Assembly: GCF_000812565.1 (NCBI RefSeq) | Contig: NZ_JTAM01000011.1 | Location: 105,249-169,248 of the forward strand | Direction of reading: 5' to 3' | DNA length: 64,000 bases | Origin: Flammeovirga sp. OC4 | Lineage (GTDB): Bacteria > Bacteroidota > Bacteroidia > Cytophagales > Flammeovirgaceae | In this document: one piece after another, positions 17,318 through 29,100 of the stretch | Layout of the letters: each line of letters opens with the position of its first letter | Position numbering within the stretch: the stretch's first letter is position 1 | Translations under genes and position numbers: made by a program | Notes under the pieces: generated by a model | What the model was told of the DNA's origin: nothing | What the model saw: only the letters and a program-made list of their open reading frames with translations | The model's database searches: none

Positions 17318-17821
17318 ATGAAAAACATTTTCAGTTCTCGAAAAGGAAATGTAGTTACCATCTACTTACCAAACCAATGCTTGAACGAACTATCAAATGA
17401 TAATACCATGCAAATCATCAATGAAATTAATGTAATCAATGATGATACTTCTGTGAATATGGTAATCTTTAGGACGATTCAAGAAAACTTCTTCTTAAAG
17501 CAATCCAAAAGAGATGAAAATAATTTAGTTATCGAAAGCGATTATTTTATTTCTCTAAAAGAAAAAGTCCAAAATATGAGACCAATGACGGTTTCTATTG
17601 TGGAAGGAACTACCAATATGATAGGGTCTGAGTTTATCAAAGCTAGTGACCTTTCTTATGCTACTGAAGAAGCTACATTTGCTAATGGATTTGACCTTCA
17701 AAATCAAAGCCTAGAACAATATTCTGCACAAAAAGCGGAAGATCTTGGCATAATTACACGCTATGTTCCTTCAGACAAAATTGATATTACCCTAGATTAC
17801 CTCCTTCATACATATGAATAA
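17318..17821 (+). CDS. Shrunken crotonase-fold protein
   Basis: 167 residues that follow the enoyl-CoA hydratase pattern in order. The N-terminal strands are KGNVVTIYLPN, then NELSNDNTMQIINEI, NMVIFRT at the CoA-site strand, MRPMTVSIVEGTTNMIGSEF matching the KPVIAAVNG..GGG..LALACD segment, LSYATEEATFANG, and a C-terminal remnant KAEDLGIITRYVP. The family norm is ~260 residues. The oxyanion-hole glycines (AGAD and GGG) are replaced, so ordinary hydratase activity is unlikely. The frame is clean, so it is maintained rather than decaying. Function unknown. Confidence 0.7.
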   Translation: MKNIFSSRKGNVVTIYLPNQCLNELSNDNTMQIINEINVINDDTSVNMVIFRTIQENFFLKQSKRDENNLVIESDYFISLKEKVQNMRPMTVSIVEGTTNMIGSEFIKASDLSYATEEATFANGFDLQNQSLEQYSAQKAEDLGIITRYVPSDKIDITLDYLLHTYE

Positions 17822-17950
17822 TTCAATTTCTTTTTAGAAAAAGTATCTAAATCAGGGATTTATACTATCAATTTCTCAAAAAATACAGAAAAAATTTCAA
17901 ATCCGTCAAAAGGATTTCTTAAATCGTTTTTTCCTCTACGAACTACTCCT

Positions 17951-17958
17951 TATTTTTG
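17951..17958 (+). promoter_or_regulatory. Candidate aspS promoter -7 box TATTTTTG
   Basis: It matches TAnnTTTG and lies 82 bp before the aspS ATG. Confidence 0.4.
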
Positions 17959-18040
17959 CAGTCGGTTTAGTGGCTTCTCATGTCTCATGATTTGATAAGT
18001 CCCTTTATTCAAGAGAATACAATATAAATAAAGACATAAA

Positions 18041-19798
18041 ATGCTTAGAACGCATAACTGCGGAGAACTCCGTGAAGGCCATATTGGGCAAAAGGTGACA
18101 TTAAGCGGATGGGCGCAAGCTGTCCGTGATAAAGGTGGTTTAATCTGGATCGATATCCGTGACCGTTACGGTATCACTCAGTTATTGATCGAGGACGATG
18201 GTAATGCTGCTGCTGAACTATTGGAGACTGCTCGTAAAGTAGGTCGTGAGTTTGTATTACAAGCTACTGGTGAAGTAATCGAAAGAGCGGCTAAAAACCC
18301 TAATATCCCTACTGGTAATATTGAGTTGCGTTTAAGCGATTTGGAAATTTTGAATGAGGCACAAACTCCTCCTTTCAAAATTGAAGATGAAACTGATGGT
18401 GGTGACGAGCTTCGTATGAAGTACCGTTACTTGGACATCCGTCGTAACCCTGTTCGTGAGAAATTAGTGTTACGTCATAAGATTGCTCAAGAAGTAAGAA
18501 GATATTTATCAGGTCAAGATTTCATTGAAGTTGAAACTCCTGTTTTGATCAAATCTACTCCTGAAGGTGCTCGTGATTTCTTGGTACCGTCAAGAATGAA
18601 TCCAGGTGAATTTTATGCTTTGCCTCAATCACCTCAAACATTTAAGCAATTATTGATGGTCGGTGGTATGGACCGCTACTTCCAAATTGTAAAATGTTTC
18701 CGTGATGAAGATTTACGTGCTGACCGTCAGCCTGAGTTTACTCAAATTGACTGTGAAATGGCATTCGTTGATCGTGAGGACATCATCAACAACTTCGAAG
18801 GAATGATGCGTCACCTTTTCAAAATGGTGAAAGGTATTGAACTTCCTGAATTCCCAAGAATGGAGTATGCTGACGCTATGCGTGACTACGGTTCGGATAA
18901 GCCTGATACTCGTTTCGATATGAAATTTGTAGACTTAAACGATGTTGCTCAAAACAAAGGCTTCAAAGTATTTGATTCTGCTGAGATCGTTTTAGGTATT
19001 TGTGCGAAAGGTTGTGCTTCATACACTCGTAAGCAAGTCGATGAGTTAACGAAGTGGGTACAACGTCCTCAAATCGGAGCAAAAGGTTTAGTTTATGTGA
19101 AGTGCAACGAGGATGGTTCATTCAAATCTTCTGTAGATAAATTCTACTCACAAGACGACTTGAAAGCATGGGCTGAAAAAGCGGGTGCTGAAGCAGGTGA
19201 CTTGTTATTAGTGTTATCTGGTGAGTTGGACACTACGCGTAAGCAAATGTGTGAACTTCGTCTTGAAATGGGTGAGCGTTTAGGTTTAAGAAACCGTCAA
19301 GAATTCTCTCCACTTTGGGTTGTGAACTTCCCAATGTTCGAAAAAGACGAAGAAACTGGTCATTACCACGCAATGCACCACCCATTCACATCAGTACTTC
19401 CTGAAGATGCTGAGATCTTGAAAACAGACCGTTACAATGCTCGTGCAAATGCGTATGACATGGTGATCAACGGTGTTGAAGTTGGTGGTGGTTCTATCCG
19501 TATCCACGACAAATCAGATCAAGCGGACATGTTCGATGCTTTAGGATTCACTCCAGAAGAAGCACAAGAGCAGTTCGGTTTCTTAATGAACGCTTTCGAA
19601 TACGGTGCACCTCCTCACGGTGGTATTGCTTTAGGTTTCGACCGTCTTTGTTCATTATTTGGTGGTGTGGATTCTATCCGTGACTTCATCGCATTCCCGA
19701 AAAACACTTCAGGTAGAGATGTAATGATCGAGTCGCCATCAGTTGCTGATACTCAACAATTGAAAGACTTAAGTATCCAATTGGATATCAAAGAATAG
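18041..19798 (+). CDS. aspS: Aspartate-tRNA ligase
   Basis: A class IIb synthetase that charges tRNA(Asp). It has the N-terminal OB-fold anticodon domain (residues ~1-105, [15 protein letters not shown]), motif 1 around [20 protein letters not shown], motif 2 [18 protein letters not shown], and the bacterial insertion domain at ~290-420. Motif 3 is GIALGFDRL near the C-terminus. The full bacterial length of 585 residues points to AspRS rather than the short archaeal form. Whether it is discriminating cannot be read with certainty. It has its own promoter box and terminator. Codon use looks like that of a well-expressed gene (frequent CGT and GGT). Confidence 0.98.
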   Translation: MLRTHNCGELREGHIGQKVTLSGWAQAVRDKGGLIWIDIRDRYGITQLLIEDDGNAAAELLETARKVGREFVLQATGEVIERAAKNPNIPTGNIELRLSDLEILNEAQTPPFKIEDETDGGDELRMKYRYLDIRRNPVREKLVLRHKIAQEVRRYLSGQDFIEVETPVLIKSTPEGARDFLVPSRMNPGEFYALPQSPQTFKQLLMVGGMDRYFQIVKCFRDEDLRADRQPEFTQIDCEMAFVDREDIINNFEGMMRHLFKMVKGIELPEFPRMEYADAMRDYGSDKPDTRFDMKFVDLNDVAQNKGFKVFDSAEIVLGICAKGCASYTRKQVDELTKWVQRPQIGAKGLVYVKCNEDGSFKSSVDKFYSQDDLKAWAEKAGAEAGDLLLVLSGELDTTRKQMCELRLEMGERLGLRNRQEFSPLWVVNFPMFEKDEETGHYHAMHHPFTSVLPEDAEILKTDRYNARANAYDMVINGVEVGGGSIRIHDKSDQADMFDALGFTPEEAQEQFGFLMNAFEYGAPPHGGIALGFDRLCSLFGGVDSIRDFIAFPKNTSGRDVMIESPSVADTQQLKDLSIQLDIKE

Positions 19799-19827
19799 AT
19801 TTTTAGACGATACCGTTTAAAAGAATC

Positions 19828-19862
19828 AGCCAATCTGCATTATTGTAGGTTGGCTTTTTTTA
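19828..19862 (+). terminator. Terminator of aspS
   Basis: AGCCAA (19828-19833) pairs with TTGGCT (19850-19855), followed by a T run to 19862. Confidence 0.8.
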
Positions 19863-19893
19863 TCTTTAATCTTTAAGCTAAACTCCTTTCATT

Positions 19894-20277
19894 ATGACTT
19901 ACCAACGCAACCGCCTGCTTTATTTTATCTACATCGTCATTGTAATCGGCTTAGGTCTTTTATCAAGAACACGCATTACTCCTGAATTTATCTATCCCTA
20001 CTTAGGCGATTTTTTCTATGCAGTGATGTTTTATTTTATCATCGCCTTCCTACTCTATAAAAGCCCATCGAAAACGATTTTGATCATCAGTGTATTGATT
20101 TGTTACCTGATCGAACTACAACAAATCTTGGATTATGATTGGCTGATCGCCATCCGAAAAACGACTATTGGCAGTTTGACCTTGGGGCATGGATTCCTTT
20201 GGAGCGATATTGTGAGTTATACTTTTGGTGGAATTGTGGCTTATGGGGTGGAGCATTTTGTTTTGAGGAAGGTTTAA
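19894..20277 (+). CDS. DUF2809 membrane protein
   Basis: 127 residues with about four transmembrane helices (YFIYIVIVIGLGL, FFYAVMFYFIIAFLLY, ILIISVLICYLIEL, and the C-terminal SYTFGGIVAYGV). The family hallmarks are RTRITPEFIYPYLGDFFYA and LGHGFLWSDIVSY. DUF2809 has no known function and is related to the VanZ-like fold. A REP module begins 24 bp after the stop. Confidence 0.85.
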   Translation: MTYQRNRLLYFIYIVIVIGLGLLSRTRITPEFIYPYLGDFFYAVMFYFIIAFLLYKSPSKTILIISVLICYLIELQQILDYDWLIAIRKTTIGSLTLGHGFLWSDIVSYTFGGIVAYGVEHFVLRKV

Positions 20278-20301
20278 CTGGCATAAGTGTTAAATCCACT
20301 G

Positions 20302-20480
20302 GCGCAAGTGTTAAGCCGGAGGCGTCACTTGTGTCTATATTTTGAAGGAGTCTGTTGACTCCCTACCCCACAAACCATTCGGTTTACAAGAGAAAAGTTT
20401 TACAAAATTTGATCTTCCTATCATATCTGTTCCTTCGTTATGTGGATTCGGAAGTCTGGAAACTTTTCCGATTGTTAGAG
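20302..20480. repeat. REP module A1 (right hairpin missing)
   Basis: The left hairpin is at 20302-20334 (CAAGTG with CACTTG, TTAAGCC/GGC). GGAGTC-TGTT-GACTCC is at 20347-20362. A conserved spacer then ends in a GGAAGTCTGGAAACTT hairpin near 20450-20466. The terminal right hairpin is absent: after TTGTTAGA the similarity stops. A partial extra left end precedes it at ~20278-20297. Confidence 0.85.
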
Positions 20481-20515
20481 CCAGAGAAGGTAACTAGTAG
20501 TTTAATTGATCTGTT

Positions 20516-21415
20516 TTACTGACAACAAGGAATAAGTGGAGGAAAATGATCTGCCTTTAAATCTTTTGCCTTAATGTTATAATGTTTCTTATTATTAACG
20601 ATTACATATTCTATATCCCTTAAAGCATTTAAATTACCGTCTTCAAAATAGGACTTTCTTATCACTGTCAATGTGGTTAAATTAGGTAATTCTTTTACAA
20701 AAGAAGCTGATGGTACTACTGAACTGTCTATAATTTGTAACCTGATAAGTTTCTTCAATTCTTTGAGGTGCTCAAAACCAACTACATTTCTACAAAGTTG
20801 AAGCTTCAAATGAATTAAGGCATTTTTTGAACTGCAAAAGTCACTAATATCAACAGGTGATTTTGATGCAACTTGATGAAAATAGACACATTCTAAGTTT
20901 TTTAATTTCGATAAAAATTTAGTATTCTCAAATTTTGGTCTGACCAATTCTATTCTTTTGAGTTTAGTTAAAGACGCAAAGGTTTTTTCATTTAAAATAT
21001 TCGATGTTGCACCATATAAAGTTAATTTTTCTAGATTAACTAATCTGTCTAAACCAATTAAGTTGGTTGCATAATTATTAGACAACTCCAATTGCTTTAA
21101 ATTTGTTAAAGAAGCGATGTTTATTACCTGCTTCTTACAAAATACATGAATCTTCAAATCCTCTAAAGATATAATTTTATCAAGATCTTTGATGTTAGAG
21201 CTATCATTAATAGCAATACGAAGCTTCTTTAAATACTTCAATTGCAATAAAATTTTTATATCAAATGAATTTTCATCATACCCATAATTAGAACTTAATA
21301 TAACATTTTCAATATTCATCCGATTAAAGTAATCTATTGAAAGCTTTGTATTATTCCCATCAAAATAATAAAAAGTGTCTTTATCATCTGGACTGTAATA
21401 TTTATCAATTTCCAT
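20516..21415 (-). CDS. Cytosolic leucine-rich repeat protein
   Basis: 299 residues without a signal peptide, made almost wholly of 20-25 residue leucine-rich repeats: LKYLKKLRIAIND, SLEDLKIHVF, LTNLKQLELSNN, LVNLEKLTLYGA, LTKLKRIELVRP, LKNLECVYFH, ELKKLIRLQIID, and ELPNLTTLTVI. LRR proteins bind other proteins; no enzymatic domain is present. The gene is more AT-rich than its neighbours and stands between two REP modules, with no operon partner. This resembles an acquired accessory gene. Effector, immunity or binding roles are possible but none is supported. Confidence 0.8.
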   Translation of the reverse strand: MEIDKYYSPDDKDTFYYFDGNNTKLSIDYFNRMNIENVILSSNYGYDENSFDIKILLQLKYLKKLRIAINDSSNIKDLDKIISLEDLKIHVFCKKQVINIASLTNLKQLELSNNYATNLIGLDRLVNLEKLTLYGATSNILNEKTFASLTKLKRIELVRPKFENTKFLSKLKNLECVYFHQVASKSPVDISDFCSSKNALIHLKLQLCRNVVGFEHLKELKKLIRLQIIDSSVVPSASFVKELPNLTTLTVIRKSYFEDGNLNALRDIEYVIVNNKKHYNIKAKDLKADHFPPLIPCCQ

Positions 21416-21485
21416 TTTCAGCTATAACTTTACTATGTACTTTATTGTTATGTAATTATCCTTCCGACACAAGTTCATAAACTAT

Positions 21486-21667
21486 GTCTATATTTTGAAG
21501 GAGTCTGTAGACTCCCTAACCCACAAACCATTAAGTTTGCAAGGGAAAAGGTTTACAAAATTTGAACTTCCTATCATATCTGTTCCTTCGGTATGTTGAC
21601 TCGGAAGTCTGGAGACTTCCCCAATTGTTAGACACAAGTGACGCCTATCGGCTTAACACTTGCGCCA
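21486..21667. repeat. REP module A2 (left hairpin degenerate)
   Basis: TCTATATTTTGAAGGAGTCT through to the right hairpin at 21633-21665 (CAAGTG / GCC-TATC-GGC / CACTTG). The inner hairpins GAGTCTGTAGACTC and GGAAGTCTGGAGACTTCC are both present. The left terminal hairpin is reduced to a relic near 21465. It ends 8 bp past the stop of the gene at 21676. Confidence 0.88.
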
Positions 21668-21675
21668 GGAGTGAT

Positions 21676-22077
21676 TTAGTTTAAAATTTCTTTTTTTAAT
21701 ATGTAAAGATCATCTAAATCATCATCTAACATTACTTTATATCTTTTCTTTTTTTTATCCATTAATAACCAGGAATTAAAACTAATAGAACCATCATCAT
21801 ATAAAATTTCGATATTTAAATGAGATACTAAAAATTCGATTAAAGCTTGTAAAGCAAAAGAATCGATCCCTGTAAAATATAACTCTATATGCATTAAAAA
21901 ATCTCCTGATTTATAATTCTCAGTATCATAAATCAATAGTACATTCGTTATAGGTGAGTCAATTTCATCCATATGCTTTATTTGATTGTCTTCTAATTCA
22001 AAAAAGCTTTTAAGAACTTCTATTACTTTATGATTTGAGATTACTTTGCTAAATATGATAGTTTCTGATTTAAACAT
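21676..22077 (-). CDS. Hypothetical protein between REP modules
   Basis: 133 residues, acidic, with no signal peptide or membrane segment and no recognised family. Predicted mixed alpha/beta: an N-terminal helical part (SNHKVIEVLKSFFELEDNQ), strands such as NVLLIYDTEN and FLMHIELYFTG, a helix ALQALIEFLVSHL, and a C-terminal DDDLDDLYILKKEIL. The stop codon lies 8 bp from REP module A2, and module A3 lies 35 bp beyond its start. Its small size, AT-richness and isolation suggest an accessory gene, perhaps an immunity-type protein, but that is speculation. Confidence 0.65.
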   Translation of the reverse strand: MFKSETIIFSKVISNHKVIEVLKSFFELEDNQIKHMDEIDSPITNVLLIYDTENYKSGDFLMHIELYFTGIDSFALQALIEFLVSHLNIEILYDDGSISFNSWLLMDKKKKRYKVMLDDDLDDLYILKKEILN

Positions 22078-22112
22078 TTCTTTTGTTTTAAAAAAAATAC
22101 CATCATTCTATT

Positions 22113-22222
22113 GGCACAAGTATTAAGCCGAAGACGTCACTTGTGCCATGTGGTTATTTTTCTCTGTTGACTCGGAACCGATTATTAGACATAAGTGATG
22201 TCTATTACCTAACACTTGCGCC
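22113..22222. repeat. REP module A3, internally deleted (110 bp)
   Basis: The left hairpin at 22113-22147 is nearly perfect (GGCACAAGT with ACTTGTGCC). The right hairpin is at ~22187-22222. Most of the usual spacer is missing; CTGTTGACTCGGAA joins the remaining halves. It has the smallest spacer of all copies. Confidence 0.85.
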
Positions 22223-22309
22223 AGAGAGGTAGCAACAAGCTATTATATATCAGCTAAAAAATGCACCTTTAAATAGAGCAAATAGTGTATCCAAAAATAA
22301 ACGACTTCA

Positions 22310-23050
22310 ATGAAACTTAGTGTAAGCAGACTAGAACTATCCGCAAAAATCAATTGGGGTAGAAAACATCTTACTTCTATTCTCAAAAAAACATTGCCTC
22401 TTTGGGGGATTGGAACCGTTATCAGTTTTACGGCTATCCCTTATCCTATTTTTGAAACGTGGATCAAAGGTTTTACTTTTTTTGGAATTCCGTCCTTACT
22501 GTATTTTGGTTCTTCTGCTATTTTTTATTTATCAAAAAGTAAATCAAAAATACGTTGTACAAATGAGGAATTGCATATTCAAAATGGTAAAGAGGAATTT
22601 AGAATACCTACTCAACAAATTGCTCAGTTTTATTTAAAGTATAATGCTAATAAAACTAGAAATTCAGATCAGGCAAAAGTAGATCTGATGCTCCTTACGA
22701 AAGACAATCAAGAGTTTGATTGTTTCAATGGAAAAGGATTACCTGCAATGGACGGTAGAGAACTCGAAGACAACCTTCAGCAATTTCTGGGTATAGAGGA
22801 TTATTATGTGGAAGGTGAATACCAAGTGAAAGGCCATCAAAAAGAAAGTTTAATTGAAAGTGAACAAAATAAAGGAAAGCTTTTTGAAGGTAAAAAACTC
22901 GCTCATAACAATGTTCTTCAACTCCTTTATGAAGATGAAGAAAAGAAACGATTCTTGAGGGTCTTTGTATTGGACGGTGAGACCAAAGCAATGCTGGGAG
23001 AAGTTATTGAAGAGCATCAATTACAGGAGATTTTGCCGGAAGTGGAATAA
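22310..23050 (+). CDS. Hypothetical protein with two TM helices and a cytosolic domain
   Basis: 246 residues. After an amphipathic N-terminus there are two membrane helices at ~28-48 (LPLWGIGTVISFTAIPYPIF) and ~55-73 (GFTFFGIPSLLYFGSSAIF). A soluble domain begins with IRCTNEELHIQNGKEEFRIP, which looks like the opening strands of a PH-like (YdbT/bPH) fold. The C-terminal ~60 residues are charged and helical. No catalytic motif is visible. It stands alone, facing the amylase tail-to-tail. Function unknown. Confidence 0.7.
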   Translation: MKLSVSRLELSAKINWGRKHLTSILKKTLPLWGIGTVISFTAIPYPIFETWIKGFTFFGIPSLLYFGSSAIFYLSKSKSKIRCTNEELHIQNGKEEFRIPTQQIAQFYLKYNANKTRNSDQAKVDLMLLTKDNQEFDCFNGKGLPAMDGRELEDNLQQFLGIEDYYVEGEYQVKGHQKESLIESEQNKGKLFEGKKLAHNNVLQLLYEDEEKKRFLRVFVLDGETKAMLGEVIEEHQLQEILPEVE

Positions 23051-23108
23051 TAAAATATAAGTACCACTTGCACTAGAGGTAGAGTCTATACCTTCAAGCA
23101 GAATAAAA

Positions 23109-23136
23109 AAGCACATAGCATTTCTACTATGTGCTT
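23109..23136 (-). terminator. Terminator of the amylase gene
   Basis: AAGCACATAG (23109-23118) and CTATGTGCTT (23127-23136) form a 10 bp stem. On the minus strand it is followed by TTTTTT. It lies 20 bp past the amylase stop. Confidence 0.85.
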
Positions 23137-23155
23137 CAATAGGAATTATTAATCC

Positions 23156-26100
23156 TTATTTTTTAATAAACTTCTTCGTGATGATCTGACCTTTAACCTC
23201 AATTCTGATAAGGTGTAAACCAGAAGTAAGTCCTTGAGTGTCCAATGTAAGTTGTTTATTTACAGCATTAAACTGAAGATTTTCTGACGAAACTATTCTA
23301 CCATTTAGGTCAAAAATCGTGACCATAGCACTCAATGCTTCTTGAGAATTTAGTGCAATTGTCAGTTGCTGTGTTACCTCAGTTGGATACACGTTTACTT
23401 TCAATTCTTCCACTAAAGAATTACTCAAACGTGATACGCTCAACTCTGGATTTCTATCATGCCAGACTCCGTCTTTATACCATCCCTCATTCGTTCTGGA
23501 TAAATCAGCAGTTTGTGTTCCGCTACCGTTATGGAATAGTAGATTGGTAGATGTAGCACTCTCGATGGTGTACTTATACCAACCGCTTCCTTCATCTATC
23601 ATATTTTCTCCGGGCCAAGCTGATGATGCTCCGTTTGAAGCATTCCAATAGTGAATCATTGTGCTATTTCCCCATGAACTTTTGAAATGGATGGTCAAAC
23701 CTGTTGGATCGACCGGCTTTTGGTCGTACCATTGTCCATCTCTGTACCAACCTGTTGAACTTCTTGATAAATCGGGAGATTGATACCCTGTATTATTATG
23801 GAATAAAAGATTGATGGAAGACACACTTGATGGAAACTCAAAAAACCACCATCCATCTGTTCCTTCTGTCAATGTTACTCCAGGCCATGTTGTGCTTGCA
23901 ATACTGCCTATTGGAGAGGCATTCCAATAGTGAATGAATGGATTATCTACTCCTTGAAAGTACACTGTAAAACCACCTGTTGCTTCCGTTACTTCGTAAG
24001 TTGTTGATTGAGTAGTTGATGTATTTCCTGATGCGTCTACTGCAAAAGCAGAAACTACGTGTGTCCCTACTGTGTTTAAAGCAATGGATACACTACCTAC
24101 TCCTGATGGTGATGAAGTGGTAGGTGTGGAACCGTCTACAGTATAATAAATGGTAGGGGTAATTCCTGAATTATCCGAAGCTGTAATACTTACGGTACCT
24201 GATCCACTGAAAGTTGTAGAAGGTGTCATTCCTAATGTTGGATCGGTTTCATCAACTCCTGTATCTAGCACTATCCATTGACCGTTTTCGAACCCTTTAC
24301 CTTCGTTGCCACAAGTACTCCTATCATCGGTTTGACCTGCTCCTCCATTAGAGAAAATCACATTGGCACAAGTACCTCCCGTTACTTCATATTTCATCCA
24401 TCCGCTTCCAATTTCAGGAGCAGAAACCATTGCTACACCTGGCCATGAAACAGGATTTTCTTCAACCACAGTTCCATTTTGAGAAACCTCCCAATAATAC
24501 ACATGAGAATATCCTTTTGCGTAAATCGTAAATGACTGAACAGGGTTGAAAGTGTAAGTCGCTGTTTCAACAGTTGATGCTCCCACTTCATTGTAAGCAA
24601 TTGTTTTTAAAGTGACCGATTGTCCTTCTGTTCCTTGAATAGAAATACTACTTGAGTAGGGTGTTGAATTTTCGTCAGGAGTTGTCCCGTCCAATGTATA
24701 ATAAATCACACCATCATATGTCGCTGTCAGTTGAACATTCACATTTCCGGTTGGGAAGTTTCCACCGTTTGGAGAAATCATCACATCGGGTACTTGTGGA
24801 CCTGGGCAATTTCCTGGACAAGTGTCCGTCCATTGACCGTCTTTGTACCAACCCGTTCTTTCTCTTGAAAGGTCATCCGATTGTGCTCCTCCATTGTCAT
24901 TAAACACAATGCCTGTACTCAAAGCGGTAACGGAAGCTTCATACCAACCATTGCCGATATCAGTCATTTGAACACCCGGCCAAACAGTATCATCCGTCAC
25001 ACCAACTGGCTCCGCATCATAGTGATGCATATAGGCAGAACCCCAATCTGATGGTTTGTAGAAATACACTGTGATTGGATCAATTTGACCAATAGAATAT
25101 GATTTACTGGCCGAACCTGTACGTCCTTCGGCATTGACGCCAACGGCTTTTACAGTTGCTGATGCAGTCAATGTGAAAGGTCCTGCATAAGCCGTCCAAT
25201 TCATATAATCCGCTGGATCTGCAGTCTCATCCAATGTATAGTAAATACTTGGGTTTGGATCGTCTGCATCTACTGCTGAGATAGAAACTGTAATGCTGTT
25301 TTCGTCATATCTTGTATCAGGTGAGATGGTGAGCACTGGTCTAGACACGAATGTATAGTTTTTACTGTATAATAAAATAATGCCTTCGCTGTCTGCATTA
25401 AATGAAACCTGACCTCCTGCTACTACCTGCATAGCACCCGTGTAATGATCTACAATGGTATCCCCTTCCTCATAATATTCTGATACATTGAATGTCACAT
25501 TACCTTGGGCACCTACTGCTACAATCACACGGTCAGCAATTTCCAATTCTTGATTATTGTAATCACGAACAAAAGTATAAGGTGTATCTCCGATTTTTTG
25601 ATGTGAACCTGCTCCTACAGCCGGGTGATCTCTACGGAATGTTCCTAACTTCTTCCACACTTCATGTTGGCTTGTATTGAAGTTGCCCCAGTTCATGTCT
25701 GAACGTGTATTTTGCTCTGCATCACTCCAATTTCCTTCCGGACGACCTGATTCATCACCGTAGAAAATTTGAATACCACCTGGCAATAATAAGAAACCTG
25801 GTGCAGCAGATTGTAAGCTACTTCTGTCAAACAATGGCACTACATCATGAGATGATAGGTAGCTTAATGAGTTCCAAGTTGGATCGTCGTTGATGGTTGC
25901 ATATTCAGAATACAATGATTCCAATGAAGACGCATCACGTGATGAAACTCTTGCATCATTTTTCAGATTGAAGTTGATCACAGAATTAAACTGACCGTCT
26001 GTATGGTATTCCGATTTGTTTTTACCGTGACCCCAAACTTCAGCCGTCATCCAAAACTCCAGATCATCCATTGCTTTTTCTGGGTGCTCCGCTTTCCAAT

Positions 26101-29100
26101 CTTTTAATGCCTGAATCGCATATTGCTTCAGTCTTGACCAACGTTCTAACTCTACGTGTTTTGCAGTGTCAATTCTAAATCCATCAATACCATATTTTCT
26201 TACCCAATCTGTCAACCAGAAAATCATATAGTTGGAAACTACTCTTGGAAGTCCTGTCGCATTGAAGAAGGCATCTAATTCCGCTTTTTTCTGATCGAAT
26301 TTTCCTTCTTGCGTCCACTTCGTCACTAAGATTGGAGGGATACCTACTTCACCTACATCTTCTGTTTTCAAATCTGGTAAGAAACCTACACAGTTATCAA
26401 TTCCTCCACCGGAAGAACACCCATCATAACCGTCAATATCTGGGTGACGCATCCAATCTGGCCCCCAATAATTCGAGATCCATGTTCCACCACTATTGTA
26501 ATCTACGAACTTCTCGTGGTAAGAATGCCATGATTCACTTCCAGAAGGTTGCCAAGATCTCCAAGCTGGATCAACAGAACCGTAATTGTATTGTTCCATA
26601 TCTTGCATGGTCACATACCCCGTGTGGTTCATTACTACATCCACCACGATACGGATTCCTCTACTGTGGGCTTCGTCTACAAACTCCTGAAAATCTGCTT
26701 CCGTACCCATGTTCTGATCGATTTCAGTCCAGTCCATCGCATAGTAACCGTGGTAACCGTAGTGACGGAATGAACCATCGGAACTACCGCCAACCCAGCC
26801 GTGCATTTGCTCTACAGGTGATGTAATCCAAATGGCATTGACACCGATCGACTCAAAATAACCTTCACGAAGTTTGGCCGTCATACCTTTCAAATCTCCT
26901 CCATGGAATTCACCCGCTGAAGAGTCATCGGTATAGTCTTGACCATTTCCATTTTTCCCTCTGTTGTAAGGATTATTATTGGATGGATCTCCGTCGTAAA
27001 AACGGTCCGTCATTGTAAAGTAAACCGTAGCGTTGTCCCATGTAAAGTTTGATTTTTTAGCCGGAACTGTAATGATTACATCGTCTTCCTCTTTAGTATA
27101 AGTGGCCGAAACTTCAGTTGATGAAGTGCCATTTAATACTGCGATCGCTTTGACAGTTGTTGTGGCTGTAATTGTCAATTCACTTTGATATATATCGGAA
27201 GAAGTCGTTGGAGTACTCCCATCTAAAGTATAGTAAATTGTCGCATCTGTTGTTCCTGAAAGCGTAACGGAAATCTGATTTTCGAAATTGGTCGATTGAG
27301 GAGAAATACTTGCATTTACTTCAATAGGAATAACAATATCAGGACAATCTACCGTACAAGTTGATGAAACTACACCTTGATCGTACCATGCAGTTCCGGT
27401 TATCGTAATATCTTCATCTTGGTTGGTATTGTAATCATGGATTACAAAGCTCGCTTCCTCAACTCCTGGTAACGTAACTTTGTACCAATCTTGTGTATCG
27501 GCTACTTTTTCCATGACAACGCCAGGCCATTCTGAATCTGCACTTACTCCTGCTGGAACTGCATTCCAGTGATGAGCATATAATGTCCCCCAGCCTGCAG
27601 GTTTTCTGACATAAACCACCATCTCAGGAAGTGACTCTCCTATATAATATTTGTGCTCCGCATAACCTATTTTTCCACCGCTATCTACTGCAATTGCTTT
27701 CACTGTTGTCGTCGTAGAAAGTGTGAATTCACCAGTATAAAGTGTAGATGAAGTAGTAGGTGTTGAACCATCAATAGTATAATAAATCGGTAAATCAATA
27801 TCTTGATCATCAACAACTGAAAGCGTAACTTGAACGGGAGTATCTGATTGTAAAATAGAAGGATCAATGCTCACCAATGGATTTTCGTTTACACCTTCTC
27901 CTTTATCCCAAATAGAATAATTCAAACCATCAGCTTGTAATACCCAACCGTTTCCGCCTGGCGACCAAGAGGTATTACCAATACGAACGGCTACTTTATC
28001 ATCAATAATCGCCGCATAGCCATTACCGTCTGATTGTTGGATGCTCACCGTACTGTTGTTGTAAATACCATTTGCTTTACGCAACGCTATCATTTTAGTG
28101 ATCTCATCATAAATTCCATAATCGAATAAATGAGAATAGAAGACCATTGGTGATCCTGCATGCGTCAGGATATAAGCATACCCTTGTAAAATCTGAGAGT
28201 TTGAACTTGGATCATTCGGAAACGCTGACCCAGGGTGATCGCCTTGACGAACAGGTTCTGTATCATGATTCTCTAGGAAAGTCACTGAATTTTGTGGCCA
28301 AACACCTGCAACGCCCGGCATTTTCCCTCCATTGTTCAACGCTCCATAATTTCCATTTACGGCTTCATGCAAAGCGAACTTCAATGGAAAATCAAAAGCT
28401 GTAGAGGTGCCTTGTGTACCATCCATCCAATTGATGATGGTTTGTGTATCTCCAGTCCAGTTTTCACCAATAGAGATATACGGATTTGTAGCATTGTTGT
28501 ATTCTGCGAAGAATCCAGCTCCAAAGCCATGAACAAAATCGTACCTCCAACCAGAGTAACCAATATCCGATTTCAGCCAGTTCATCCAATCCTTAATGGC
28601 CTGTCTCGTCTCGAAATCATTGTGGTTGATGTCTCTTGCGGCACTGTAAGGTGTTCCTGTATCAAAATCACCACAGCCTTGACCGGGAAATTGTTGGTTT
28701 ACCTCGTCATCAGCCGTAATGGCATTACAGCCTAATTCAGGTTCGCAGAAGTCTGCCCAACCCACACACCCCACTCTGTGGTTGATCACAATATCAGCAA
28801 TGGAAACAATGCCTTTACTGTTGAGGTGTGCAATAAGATCAATTAATTCTTGTTGAGTACCATAGTTAGAATTTAAGTCGTACCATTTACGTGGTAGGTA
28901 GCCTGCCCTATCTGCAGCATCGGAAGATGGCGGTAACCATACCCCATCGATTTCTGCTGATTGAATAGCATTGACTTTGTCGTTTAGATTGATCCACCAA
29001 TTCTTGGTAGTAGCATCAGCGGATTCCCAATGAAAGCCTTGAAGGTAGACTTCTCTACCGTCAGCTTGTTGGGCGAATAGACTCAAGTTTGACCACAGAA

